A DNA stretch of 64,000 bases from Wolfiporia cocos (lineage: Eukaryota; Basidiomycota; Agaricomycetes; Polyporales; Phaeolaceae), in NCBI GenBank assembly GCA_029448655.1, contig JACCLO010000012.1, positions 1,736,001 to 1,800,000 of the forward strand. The letters run 5' to 3'. Shown piece by piece: positions 43,617 through 56,051 of this stretch. Numbering within the stretch: the stretch's first letter is position 1; each line of letters opens with the position of its first letter. Under the pieces are notes generated by a model that made no database searches, was not told the origin of the DNA, and saw only the letters and a list, made by a program, of their open reading frames with translations. Made by a program: the position numbers and the translations under genes.

Positions 43617-46600
43617 CCCTACCTGAGGGAACCGCAACCAAAGCAGGGGTTCCCTAGTCCTCGCGCTACCCCATCAGGAGCGTTGAGAAACCGGAACCAC
43701 CAGCCGAGGAAGCAACCCCCTCCGCTCGCTCTCGAACCACCTATACCGACTAGAACTGCCAAGAAAAGCAAGTCGCCGCTGCCGATACACCACCCCAGCA
43801 GACAGCTGTAATAACATACACCTATACCCCGCCTTCAACAGGATCGAGGCAGGCAGAGCATCACGTGATGGACCCTAACCCAGAACTATGGGCCGCACAC
43901 GAACCAGACACCCAGCCACTATACTCACACGCGCTAGACCGCACATTTTAAATTATAATTCACTAACGTACATAGGAAGAAACGAACCGAGCAGGAGATC
44001 AGGCACACACCGCCTGGGCCAATGACTGAACACATAGTCGCCGCCAGTAAAGACCATGGAAGCCGACCAATCCCGGCATGACGCCACTCCCCAGTACCTA
44101 AGCCAGAATACGGCAGTGGGAACAGGGACCGCCTCTCATGTCCGATTACGCGACCACGGGACTGCACCATCGTCCCTCAACCCAAATCGACCTCGTACAC
44201 GGGCCAAGCAGTGCCCTTCCAACCCTTCGGGCCATAAAAAGCGCCCCACACACTCATTCGGCGATTCCGGCCGTAAAACGGATCGGGCAGCTGGACAGCC
44301 CCTACACCAACCCCCAGTAGACTCAGATGGCTAGAAAAGAACCGACACCATGACCTCCCGGTAAACCAGACCAGGCACAGCTAAGTAAGTACTTTCCTTT
44401 GAAAGCATTATGAGGAACTCGAAAAGGGACAATATACCCTGAGAGGGAACACGGCGAAACACGCCACCTCTTATACAATAAACCCGAGCGAGACCCTAAC
44501 GCTCTAATAACAAAAATATACACTCTTGCGCTCGTAGAGACCCAGGCGAGCGTGTTACGCCCTGGATCACTAGGAGCATAAGATAATTCCCATACACCGA
44601 ACACAGGGGCAATAGAATCGCCCATAATAAAATAATGAACCAATACAACCGGGATGAAACATTCCCCGGAAGTATACGACTAGCACGGGAACCTACGGGC
44701 CCGCTGCAACGACTCAATCTCTGGAAACCACCGGGGAAACCCTACTATAGATACGAATAAAACCATACCCGAGCACGAACAAGCTCACAAGGGGATAGCA
44801 CCCCTTAAAATCGCTAATTATTCGTTTATATTTATAATAGATAGAATAACGAACTACCAAGGATGCGGGAGAACATACGCACCTTGAATGATACACGGAA
44901 GAAACCAAGTACCAACATCCACCCATCAGCAAGCACGAGGGGTAGAAGGATAAGGGGAAAGGAGTAAAAGTAGAGGGAAACGACGAGCCGAGGACAGCTT
45001 GAATCTAGGGAGGGGGAAATCGATTATTTCGGGTCAATTTAACGAAAAATCACCCCTTCTGGACATCAAAGACAAACCCTTGCCTCACCAAAAAACGGTG
45101 AAGGGCTACCACTATGCGGCATTTGGCAAAACCCAAGCCATCACGCGCACACGTACTTAGGTAGTAGACAACGGTGCAATAAGCAAAAGGCACCCCCTTA
45201 CTATACACGGGGATAACAGGCACAGAAACCCCACTTCCAACGAACCATTACGATACGTTATGACCCTTATGACATAAAACTACGCCAACAACTGAAGGCG
45301 AACAAAAGAAACAAAAAACATACAAAAAACATATAAAGACAAAAAAAAACATATAAAAATAAAAAAACACATACCACAGTAATGAAACCATATACCAAAA
45401 GCAAAGGAACCACATCCCCCCTACTATACAGATAGGATACATACGGATAGGAACCAGGACTTACTACTTACACTCATTTACGAGCTAACACGGTAGACGA
45501 AACATCCCTACCACGAACCACGGAGATATAGAGAAACACCAGGAATAGGAAGGAAGGGACAAACAAGGACAATGGACACGCGAAGGAAACAGTCAATCGA
45601 ACAATGACACTTCGCGGGGACATACAGAGCCAGTCAATCAAACAACGACCGCTCCAGGGAAAAATACTTGCAAGCGGGTTGTGTAGAAAAGACATGCGGA
45701 CATACCATACACGCACTACACTACAACCCACTGTCAAAACCAGGGAACACGTAAGACGAAGAGCAATGACGTCTGCAGGACCCAAGGACCCGCGCATCCA
45801 AGGTGATCCAACGGTAGACAGAGCTCAGAATCGAACACACTGGTCAGACAGCACCAGCAGGATATGCAGGCATAGGACCACTGAAGTAGAAAAGCTATAC
45901 ACTAGCACTTCAGACACCACTGGTCACGCCAACAAGTAGACTCAAGCACGCGGGCACTAGAACGTCGAAACCAGACCAATAGTACACCACGCCCGGTACA
46001 GACAAGTACAGTCGAACCATGTCCAAGGAACTTGCAATGACACCCCATTCATGCCATACGCACGCTACAGCACTCTATCCGAGCCCAGCTGGAATCCTAC
46101 GGCAACGCTAGTAGAAGCCCTCCGCTATACAGGACACTACGGGCACTAGCAGGCCACCAGCAGTCTAACCCTAAGCTCAGTCTGACACAGACTTGCCTCT
46201 GTGTCCAACCCAACCGCTGGTCTTGTCTCTAAGGGACCTAACGTCGTCTATAGGGGGAGCCGCAACACTAAGGGGGGCGACTACCAGACTAGCAGGTATA
46301 AGACAGAGGAGACGTCGTGCAGGCAGACAAGAGAGAGTATGAAAGAGGGCACACGCGCCCAACTGACATTAATAGGTCTATCTTACTCCCCGTCTTCGAC
46401 GCTGGCAACGTCGGGGACCCGGAGGAGTTTCTCCACTCTGTTAGGTGTTGACGACGGGGCGGGGCAGCCAGGAGCGTCAAATGACCCTGGTCCGCACAAT
46501 TGCAAGCCCCCATATCCCAACCGTTGTCATGGCGACCACACCGTACAGGGGACCTCTGCATCCCAGTACACCGTGTGCGTCCAAGCCACACACCTCCTGA

Positions 46601-48693
46601 GGAGTGAGAACCTGTGAGTAGCCGGGCCTGCCTACTCAACGACCCTATCACGGCGCGCGTCCTCGTACGTCGCGTCGGAGAAGGTCTGCGAGAGTCCCAG
46701 ACAGCCGGTGAAAACCCCAGGGATGGCGTCCACCACTGTGACCCCCTTCGCTCCCCCTTGAGCGGAGGTGGAGCATTCACCGGTGCATCCCCAGTCCGAC
46801 ATGCGTGAATAGGAGCGCGACTGCGAAGACGGCGACCCCCCTGCCGCGGTGTCCTTGTATCAGGACCCTCCATCTATTCCACCGCCGCCCCCGTCACTCT
46901 GTGCTATGAATTCGGCACCCCCGTACACCACACACCCTCTCCCGACCATCTGAGAGCCGGTCGACCACTGCGCTACAGTAGCCAGTCCAGTCCACCATGC
47001 GTACCTCGTTGTACCCTCATACCTCCATGGCGACCTAGTCCCCGCCTGGAACCATAGGTATTACATCCTAGATGTAAAACTGGATGCTCAAGGACCTCGT
47101 TCCTGGAGTCCGTACCCCTCAGCCCTCTTGGTCGTAGGAGGAGCCCGACAGCCCTGTGTCCGTCACCACGCCCATGGAAGTTGTTACCCCATCGCGTAGA
47201 CACCGACACCTAGGCATTGCAGAAACTGTCACCGCTCCGCGCTAGGTACACCACTCTGCCAACAGGAATACTCTACCCATACAGGCACGCCCCTGGAAAG
47301 GCGCAGAACAATCCATCTATACCATTACCACCCTACAGGAGTTACGATACCTCAAGAGACCCGGTCCCCTCTTCGCTATGAGAGAAGCGTTGAGGAGGTG
47401 ACCACCGTTCTTCATCGAGGTCGATGAACCATAAAGCGGAGGTAATGTCGCAGTTTATCCTGCTGACATATGTGGGGGGCCCCTAGGCTCGATCAGACGT
47501 CTCTACACCTCCCCTTAGGCTCGCTAACCCCTTCGTCACTACGCCCTCCCCTGCCTGACGGCACATGACCGGTAGATAGATTAGATTAGATACTTGACTG
47601 ATAGTAGTGGCGCCCTGGCACCGCCCCCTTACTTAGTCAGCCCCTCACATGACACTGTACCTACCTTGCGCACAGACCACCCCACTTTAGGGTATGCCCG
47701 TCAGTCATAGCGTAGCGGTCCCGTCATGTATATAATAGCTCGTCTGAGGTCTTACAACCTCAGGCCTATTAACGTCAATCTGGGCGCGTGTGCCCTCTGA
47801 CTCTGCATCTTCCTTGTCTGCCTGCGCGACGTCTCCTCTGTCTTATACCTGCTAGTCTGGTAGCCGCCCCCCTTAGTGTTGTGGCCGCCCTTATAGACGA
47901 CGTTAGGTCCCTTAGAGACAAGACCAGCGGTTGGGTTGGACACAGAGGCAAGTCTGTGTCACAGTCCAGGACCACTAAACTGCGTCCACCCAACCAACCA
48001 AAACCCTACACCTCCCGTCTCCACGAACCAACGCCATTACAGGCACTAGACTTACACTCTACGAGTCCACGCTCCTGCCACTCCTCAGTACCAAGACCTC
48101 GGAACCTAGGATCGTGAACGATCGACCTTTAGTACGTAACCCTTTGGGAACATGGACCGCTCGCGCGCTCCCAGACCACACCCTGTACAGAACCCTGCCA
48201 TTGGCGTGGCAGAACCCCGATCGATGTAACCCAACGATCACCACCGCCATTACTGGCATACACCCGACCAACGAGGACCACCAGTCATTATGACATCACG
48301 CCCCCAATCGAGCACAACCGATCACGGACTTAGAACCCCGCCATTACCGGCGCACCCACAATCGACGAGAACCACTGATCAAACCCGACCGATTGGCTAC
48401 TCTACTGATCCGCCCCTTATACGCTACGTCACCATGGACATCCTCGCATACCCCAGCGCTCCGATGCCATTACCGGCACGTAGCTCATAGCCAATTAGAT
48501 ACCAGTACGTAGAGGCCTCTGAGCCACCGTACCATAACATGTACAAATACGTTAGGAGTATATATGCCAGACAGTCTCGAGCGTAAACCTCAGACTTGTC
48601 TTGGCCTTTTCAGCCTTGAGATGCCCGGACCAGGAAGGCGCTTTCACATGACCCGCCTTCCCCCGGTGTGTGTCTTAAGGTTGTGCTTGTGTC
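43617..48693 (+). mobile_element. Truncated second copy of the non-coding LTR element
   Basis: Bases 43617-46037 match 10213-12700 of the complete element with frequent substitutions and small indels. About 100 bp including the polypurine tract and LTR start are deleted at 46037. LTR sequence runs 46037-46182 and 47962-48693 (ends GCTTGTGTCA), interrupted by the inverted-repeat element at 46183-47961. The 5' LTR and first 3.4 kb of interior are absent. Confidence 0.87.
46183..47961. mobile_element. 1.8-kb element with about 200-bp inverted terminal repeats
   Basis: Begins TGACACAGACTTG and ends CAAGTCTGTGTCA. The inverted repeats cover about 46183-46380 and 47762-47961. A 5-bp target duplication CAGTC lies at 46178-46182 and 47962-47966. 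The inner part has no supported gene. TG...CA ends, a 5-bp duplication and a TATATAAT box near 47730 make both ends look like the 3' ends of an LTR in head-to-head arrangement; alternatively it is a TIR transposon of unknown superfamily. Confidence 0.8.
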
Positions 48694-49228
48694 AATGGTA
48701 GGGGAGATGGTGCGTAGGGGTTGGCGTGTAGGGGGACGGTACGTGAGCGCCTAAGGCGATGGTGGTGGTAAGAGAGAAAGGAGGGTCGGCACGTGCACTG
48801 GCAGAACGTCTGATCGAGACTACCAGTCTTTATCATTGCCTTTACGCATTGCCATCTTGAATAAAGCAACCCATTCTCGAGTCCTTCCCATTTAATCAAC
48901 TCTTCAATATCAGAACTCGTTGATTCACTACCATTGTCACCACAAAGAGCAGGCCAAACACTGTCATGAAATCCACCATCAGGAGATATGCTTTCTTCTA
49001 TCCCAACAGGACTCGGTGCGCGTGAGCGGCGAGATTGCGCATCTAAATGTTCTTCAGGTGGATCGCCGTGAGGGGTATCATTAATGATCTGCTTCTGATT
49101 CCGAAGACCAGAAGTATTGCGGCTCCTAGGGCGGTGGGGACATGTCATTTGTGGAGAAGCAGGTTCAAGGTCGTGTATCTTCAGGAGTGAATATCGTTGT
49201 CGCTTGAGAGGCGATCTCAACAGGATCA
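48675..49228 (-). CDS. Hypothetical ORF, perhaps an exon truncated by a repeat
   Basis: A minus-strand frame with ATG at 49228 (MILLRSPLKRQRYSLLKIHD) reads as a plausible hydrophilic protein, acidic around SESTSSDIEELIKWEG, until about 48830. There it enters the dispersed repeat, and it stops inside the LTR end. No known domain. It may be what remains of a gene cut by repeat insertion. Confidence 0.3.
48697..48830. repeat. Dispersed repeat, copy 2
   Basis: Matches 40318-40398 and, after a deletion, the right arm of the foldback at 40400-40525. The truncated LTR element ends just before it. Confidence 0.6.
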
Positions 49229-49698
49229 TATCCAGTTCGACGAAAGGAGTCGATTGCACATTTTTAAGGGGGTTTTCTGGGGAGTCAACCCATAAAATTG
49301 ATTTTTATAGAAATCGGCTCGTGCAAAACCTATAGGGTTCAAGACAAGTCTCTTCACGCCGATCCCGGTCATGACGATCCAACACTCGAAGCTCACGCGA
49401 CTCGACAGTCGAGACGTCGGACCTCAAGGCCTCACCCTCAAATCCTGGACAGTGCGCCTATGGCCACTGCTCTTGGGGTGATTTTGGATGAGAGCATAGT
49501 CATCGACTGACCTATGTTGGCAGTGACCAATCAAGTGGGTATCCATCATTACTTCACAAGTTCAGTACAAGCGACGAGATCTTGAGTGGAAGCGACATGA
49601 ACGTTCACCTCAGAGGAATTCTCATTTATACGAGTTACATATTACATCGGAGCGACTTCCATCTTCGTTTTTCACTTCACCGCCGTTGCACACAAGGT

Positions 49699-51302
49699 TT
49701 ACTTGACCTTAGGTTTGGTCGTCGCGCTCACCTCCTGCGACTCGTTGAAGATGTTGATGTCCCACTGCGGCGTGTACAAGTACGGGGTGTTGAACCGCGT
49801 CGGATCCCTCTTGCCGATCGCTGAAAGTGCCTCGTAGTCCTCCGCAGAGAGCTCGACCTGCTTGAAGTTCGAGACGATGCGCTCTGCACGTGCCGTCAGC
49901 ACAAGCTCGCGTGCGGGGGGACAGGGGGAACGCACCTTGCTGCACGGACTTAGGGATGACGGAGTACCCACGGTACACGCCCCACGCGATGAGCACCTGC
50001 GCGGTCGTCGCGCCGAGCTTCTGCGCGATCGCCTGCACCTCGGGGTAGTCCGTGAGCTTCGGCTTCCCGAACACGTTGTTCCCGAGCGGGCTGTACGCGG
50101 TGATGTGGACGTTGTGCTCCTTGCAGTACGCGACGAGGTCGTCCTGCGGCAGCAGCAGGTGCGCCTCAATCTGGTTCACGGCCTATGTCATGTCCGAGTG
50201 AGTAACGCGCGTGACGAAGACGGAATTCCACTCACGGGCCAGACACCGGTGGCGTCAACGATGCCCTGGATGTGCTCCTTCGTGAAGTTGGACACGCCGA
50301 TCGCCTTGACCTTGCCCGTCTTGAGCAGCGCGATCATGGCCTCCCACGTCTCGACAAGGCTCGTCTCCGTATCGAGGTCAATCTTGTCGTCGCGCGTGGG
50401 AAATAGGCCCCTGCCAGGTTGGAAAGCGACGGGCCAGTGAATCACTGTCCAAGGAGATCAAACGCGAGTCAGCACCGTAGAAGTATTCGCAGAGCAGTCC
50501 CAACGACTAGAGAGGATGCCTGAGTTCAACCCGTGCGCATTTACATGAGATCGCGCGCATTCAAGTCCACAACTCCGGGGGGAACGAAGAGGGGCCTAGT
50601 GCCTGCTCCCACATCCCCATATTCATCCTGTGTCACAAGCAGGGCTTGACCGTGCCCGGACAAACCCCCAGAAGGCCGAGAATGCAAACTATCCGTGCAA
50701 CATTCATCCTCTTCTTAGTAGCACTCAATTGCGGCTGGGTTCGGATTGCGTGCTTCGAGGGCCTAAGCTCGAAGCTCGCAAGCTAAGCCTTGGCCCAGAC
50801 CCAATGAACTGTGGACGATACTAATACCGCCAATCTAGACAGGCGGTAAAACTCCTTGAGCTCCGCTCCGGCATCCTTCTTCATATCTGAGTTCCTCCAT
50901 AAGCAATGCCACTTACAGTAAAGGTCGAGGTAAGTCAGACCAAGCTGGCCAAGAGTCTCGTCGAGCTCCTTCTCAACGAGCTCCTTCCTGTGCGACGAGT
51001 TCCACAGCTTCGAGGTGATGAAGAGGTCTTCGCGCTTCACGACCTCCGGAATAACCTTCTTGAGCGCACGGCCGACCTCGTCCTGGTTCTCGTAGATCCT
51101 CGCGAGGTCGAGGTGGCGGTACCCATGGCGGACGGCGATCTCAACCTGTGTGCGCCTGCATCAGCCAGCATGCCCCTGTCGCGCAGGAGCTCTCAGTGCG
51201 CACCGCGTTCTCCACTTCGTGCGGCTTCGACAGCCAGGTGCCGAGCCCAATCTGGGGGATTGGCTGCCCGTTGGAGAGAGTGATGACTTTTCCGAACGAC
51301 AT
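49699..51302 (-). CDS. Aldo-keto reductase
   Basis: Five exons on the minus strand: 51302-51204, 51145-50917, 50444-50236, 50182-49936, 49883-49699. They splice to 969 nt (322 aa), the usual family length. The start [20 protein letters not shown] is typical. The catalytic tetrad is visible: Asp and Tyr in [13 protein letters not shown], Lys in ITSKLW, His in LIHWP. NADPH-side motifs include [17 protein letters not shown] and IPKSVQQ. The family reduces aldehydes and ketones with NADPH in the cytosol; the substrate cannot be told. The intron between exons 2 and 3 (50445-50916, 472 bp) is far longer than the others and may contain inserted DNA. Confidence 0.93.
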
Positions 51303-54300
51303 TTTTGCTTGCGGACGCTAGAGAGTGTTGGCGGACTGGAGGATGGAGGAGAGAGGAGGCCTGGGTTTTGCGGTGAGCATCACGCGTTAAATATTGATCT
51401 TGGGCAATCGTGACGTCGTGCCGATTCAGGGTTCGTCCGGGCCGCCGTCCCGGGAGGACCTTCATGGTGTCTGGCCGCGCCGGTCGGGTGTGGTTCGGTG
51501 AGCATTCGGCTTGCCACGACGCAGGTGCAACGACGTGCTCACGGTCACTGTCGATTGACTGCATGACTGTAGGGTACGTACGCGACTTCGAGAGGACGCA
51601 TGTATTAATCCTAGAACGCAACACAGCAGGTGGCGAGCGATTTCTCGATTATGATGTAGGTTGGAGAGCTGGAGGCGCCCCGAGTGTAAGCGAGCTGCGC
51701 TGAAATCGATAGAAGCTCTCCCTAGAGGCACTTCGAGCGCGTTCAGGAAACGCGCGGAATACGTAGGCGGCGATAGGACCACGGCCTCTACTCCCTGGAA
51801 AGTCGTCATCAGCGAGCGAGCCCATGAACGCGGGAGACGGAGCAATCCAGAATGATCAGTGAATTGGTTAGTTCATTGCACGACATTGGTGCTCATATAA
51901 TAGAGAACTGAGCAATTGGCATCATGTGCAATACAGATGATGGAAGCTTGCTCACGAGTGGCATCGATCTTACACTGTCCAGTCCGCGCACGTCTGCCGT
52001 ATGCATCGATCCGCATCACTAGGGGATCCGCTCTCACGACATGCACGCGTCGCGCGTTGAATTGAACACCTTGGATTTGATTACAGTCCCTTCTCCATCA
52101 ACATGACACGGCGTTGGGTCCTTGCATCCGTATAAGCGAAGCTGTAGTACCGAAGCAAATCGTAAGCGTGCGTGGGAGAGCATACAAAATCAACGATACT
52201 AAACCTCTAATGCGGCAGGATCAAGTAAACAACTGCCTGATAAGACGTAGGCGACTACCTCAAATGTTCGTCAGCAAGCGAACTTATGGTTCCCGTAAAC
52301 AGGCGAACAGACGATCAGTAAGTCGAATTAGCACATCGCACAACCTTGGTGCTCATAACATCAATTGTTGACATCACAGAAGTTTGCATGAATGATGAGG
52401 GATTGACTGTTCATCTGGTTTGCGCAGATGAAAGGCTACGCCCCTCTGCTGCGTTTAGTCGCGAATTGCGAACGCGATCACGACACATCTCCGTGCGCAG
52501 CGTCTCGCGATTGTGCAGAAGGTCTGTCATGCTGCTTCACAGGAGCGCATCACGTCGATCCTACATCGAAGTCGCGCTGGCATGAGGACGCAAGTCCGGA
52601 GACGCTATGGTACCCTGCCACAGAAGCACCGATCCCACAGCGCTCCCCAATTTGTGCTATTCCACTTCAAAGACATGGTACGAGCTACAGAGATGATAAC
52701 AGTGAGCATACGTGCACACACATGGGGGACGACAACGGAAATCAGACAGATCGGTGATCTCACGACGCGCGCTCAGCGCGTTCGTCAAGAGTCGAGTTTA
52801 TAGGATATCGTCCCGACGTTGGATCGATAAGGTCGTCAATGATGATGAGTGCTTACCTGCGCTGCGCAGTCGCTTACGGCGCGCGACAGTTGCTCTCAGG
52901 TGCTGAAACGCCGGCTGCGCACCTGCAGACCGAGTCGTCAATACCTGTACAAACAGGCACTACAACACCAGAATCATAGTCGAAAGAAACGCGGTCAGTA
53001 GGACAGAAAGAGTCCTCAAGCCGTGCGCGTGCGCGGCGTTCGGGTGTCAAGTAGGGTAATATTGCTGGCATCCTATATGTGGTGCGGATCGATGGGGCGG
53101 GAGGGGACGCTCACCGAGTATGGCGACGGACGGAGGGCGGTGGCTGCGTATCGGCGGAGCCTGCGTCCGCGTCGGCGCTGGGACCATTGTCCGCCACGTT
53201 CAAGTCCGCGAGGTCACGAAGTTACATTTCCGCGGAATGCGGGCCAGGGTAGCGTACAGCCTGCAAAGCAACATGAGCACCTGCGCACGTACTCACAGTC
53301 AAGCAACAGATACGCGAGCAATCATCAGGGTGACAATAACAGATCCAACTCATGCCACCCAATTGGCGGTCACTCCTCTAGTTGAATGTGCTCATCCTGT
53401 GCTCGCAGCTAGCCGAACAGCCACTCACCGCGGTCCCCAGTTATGGGATAGCATGGCCTGGGGATGCGCGCCAACCACATTGCGCTTGATGCGGATCGTG
53501 CACATCAAAGTAGCATCCCGGCTCCACGCGATCGACCTGCGAACACCTGTCAGCCTACCAGCGCACGCGCTCCGGACGACAGGATATATCAGCACGATGA
53601 TTTGCGCAATCACCCCGCGCCGTCCGAGAGGAAGGCACGGTCAGTGCGTTTAGAGGAAGATTTATATCGCATCACAGGATGGGGACGGGCAGCTGCGTAC
53701 CTTTGAGTGGCTTCGGTGAGCTGGAGCGCACCGTTCGGGGTCGCATTCGCTACCCTGGGGCCACTGTGGACGTGGCGAAGGCAAAAGTTGAACTTGGGGA
53801 CCCATGGGAATTCCAACCGCCCCTCCTTTTATGTCCCACGCAAAAGGCAAATCAACAATCAATGCGCCGGACACATGATCGCTCTTCGTTCTCCATTCAT
53901 TTCAACGCATCCCGCGGACCGTGGAAGCCAAAGGCGCGCGTCTCAGCGCTACAGCGATCTAAACTTTATACCTCACATTAGCAGCAACTGTCTAACAATG
54001 TGGCCCCAAATATCTGAGCTCCCTATGGGAGGAACCCGCAGAGCATAGCGTCGACCTTCCCGACATAGGCGCACTCGTTTCGTTAGCGCCGCAGGTTATT
54101 TTCTATCTCAACAACTCCTCATCTCGATCCACCACTGAGAACCCTAGTCATAACCATTGTTATTGTTGGCAAATCGCCCTGATAGACTTCCCAATGATAA
54201 GTATGGCTGGGACGCGGATTAATTACGCTTCCTCGCCAAACATATGGTGAGGGGTTCACCGAGATGTATCGAAAAAGGCAATGATCGACTGATCAAGCTT

Positions 54301-56051
54301 CAAGACCGATCGTCCTCTCCAGTGCCAAGGGCCACCCTGTCCTGGTGCCTATCCACCAGTTCTGTCTGCACACCGTATTCCATTACTTCGCAAGGTTATG
54401 TGGAAATGAGCTCTTTCTCAGACGGGAAGACGGACCACGACAGGTGACGCCCCATCTACAAGATGTCGCAGGTATATACTGGCTACGTCGCGGGTGCATT
54501 GAAATCACTCCGGATCCTCTGCCTGAATTTCCACCCCAACTCCTGGCGCGTCGACTTATTCCATTATTGGAACGCGCAACAACCATCGCATCGCTACCAA
54601 CCAATCTATCTTCTGTAGGGCTGCGAAAATACTAGCCTCAATGCGCGCGTTCCCCATCATTCCGGCGCGGGCTATTCCGCACATTATGCTTTCGTTCTTC
54701 AGAGTGGACTCATCAGGAGTCTAGGAGCGACAGCTCCGCTTCAGCATGTGCAAGTTCAACATCGTGCAAGATCATCACTTATAGCCAAACTCCCTGGGAT
54801 GTCGCACCCACTCCCAGCGCGCCTGCACTAATTGACACTGTGGCTATCGGTTTACTCGTTTGTCGCAGTCGGAATAGGTGCGCCTTTGCCTGACGTATCA
54901 CAGAGGCTCAAGTTGGCGATGGACGTACCTGGGCGCGCACTCAAGGAGGCGATCAATCGGATCTCGGCAGTATTTTATATTTTAGAGCAAAATCGTGCAG
55001 CTACGCGCTAGGACTCGACAGCCAAAGCGGCAAGTCGGAGGTGGCGCAGGACCTCGTAAGAAAAGAAAACCTGGCAATAGTAGCAGTGAACGTAAGGTGG
55101 ACGCGCACAATAATGTTTTACGGCAGATCCCTCGAAGTTCATTCAACGTGAAATAACACTCGTACCCGGTGTCACTAATACGGCATCCCAGGCGATGTCA
55201 TATCCAGAGGTGCGACGGAGCCGTTGCACAAGCCCCGAGCTGCTCACGTGGGCAGATCGGTACGTCATATACATTCCTATGCGTGGTGGCGTCGCTAGGC
55301 GAGTCGGTCCAAGTCTACCTCACCAGATACGTTATGGTGATTCCCTAGTGCACTTGTCCCCACTTCTATGTTTGGCCCAACCCTCACCGTCATCGTTGCT
55401 CATTGCCGGCAGCCTCGTCATTCACTGTGGTCTGATATCCAGGGCCGTCAGCGGTGTACGGCATATGTGCCTTCGCGCGCGTCTCCAGCTCCAGGCAGCA
55501 TAGGCGCCGAACGCTTGCCCTTCCCTTCATCCCAATATCAAAACGGTCTGGGTGCCAGGCGAATGAGTTTCAGGGCGGCGCGGCCTTCCCTGTATATGTC
55601 CAAATTGCACACGACTGCCATGCGCCGGTGCGTGGGGATCGCACAAAAGGTAGATGGTGATGCCAGGCATAGATCGCATACGCCATGCTGATTGCCATCC
55701 GCGTACAGCACCCGTCACGGAGCGTGGCCCAGACGCAGGGACCGTGCAGTATCTTCTCGCGTGTGGCGCCCGCGTCTCCCGTCGCGAAGGTTAGACGGGA
55801 AGCCTCTCCACCACGCGTGTGCCACATACAGTTGACGGCGTCTCTCTGCGAGCGGTGACGTGCATCCCTGTTTTGTTCACGGACACCAGCCGGCGGCAGC
55901 GTATATCACACAGAGCTCCCCATCGCATTCGCCTTGCTCGTTTCCTTCCTCCTCTCCACGGTGATACCGATTTCACTCCCCGTTCACCACCACACTCAGG
56001 CAGGATTACTTTCGGAAGTCGCGCTGCATAGAAACAAGGAACACGATTGCG
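51303..56051. other. Gene-poor host DNA, about 4.7 kb
   Basis: Open frames on both strands are short and overlapping, and I recognise none. No LTR, inverted-repeat or tRNA signature was noticed. A palindromic TGCACGTGAG-like or CG-rich composition runs through it, as in decayed intergenic DNA. Small genes with many introns cannot be excluded. Confidence 0.4.

Noticed and set aside
46289..46873. 194-codon minus-strand ORF in the inverted-repeat element
   Set aside because: Starts inside the element and reads back through its terminal repeat; Arg/Pro-rich and without a domain, so taken as chance.
52114..55827. Many 60-177-codon ORFs
   Set aside because: No family resemblance, no splice structure, and overlapping on both strands; treated as non-coding.
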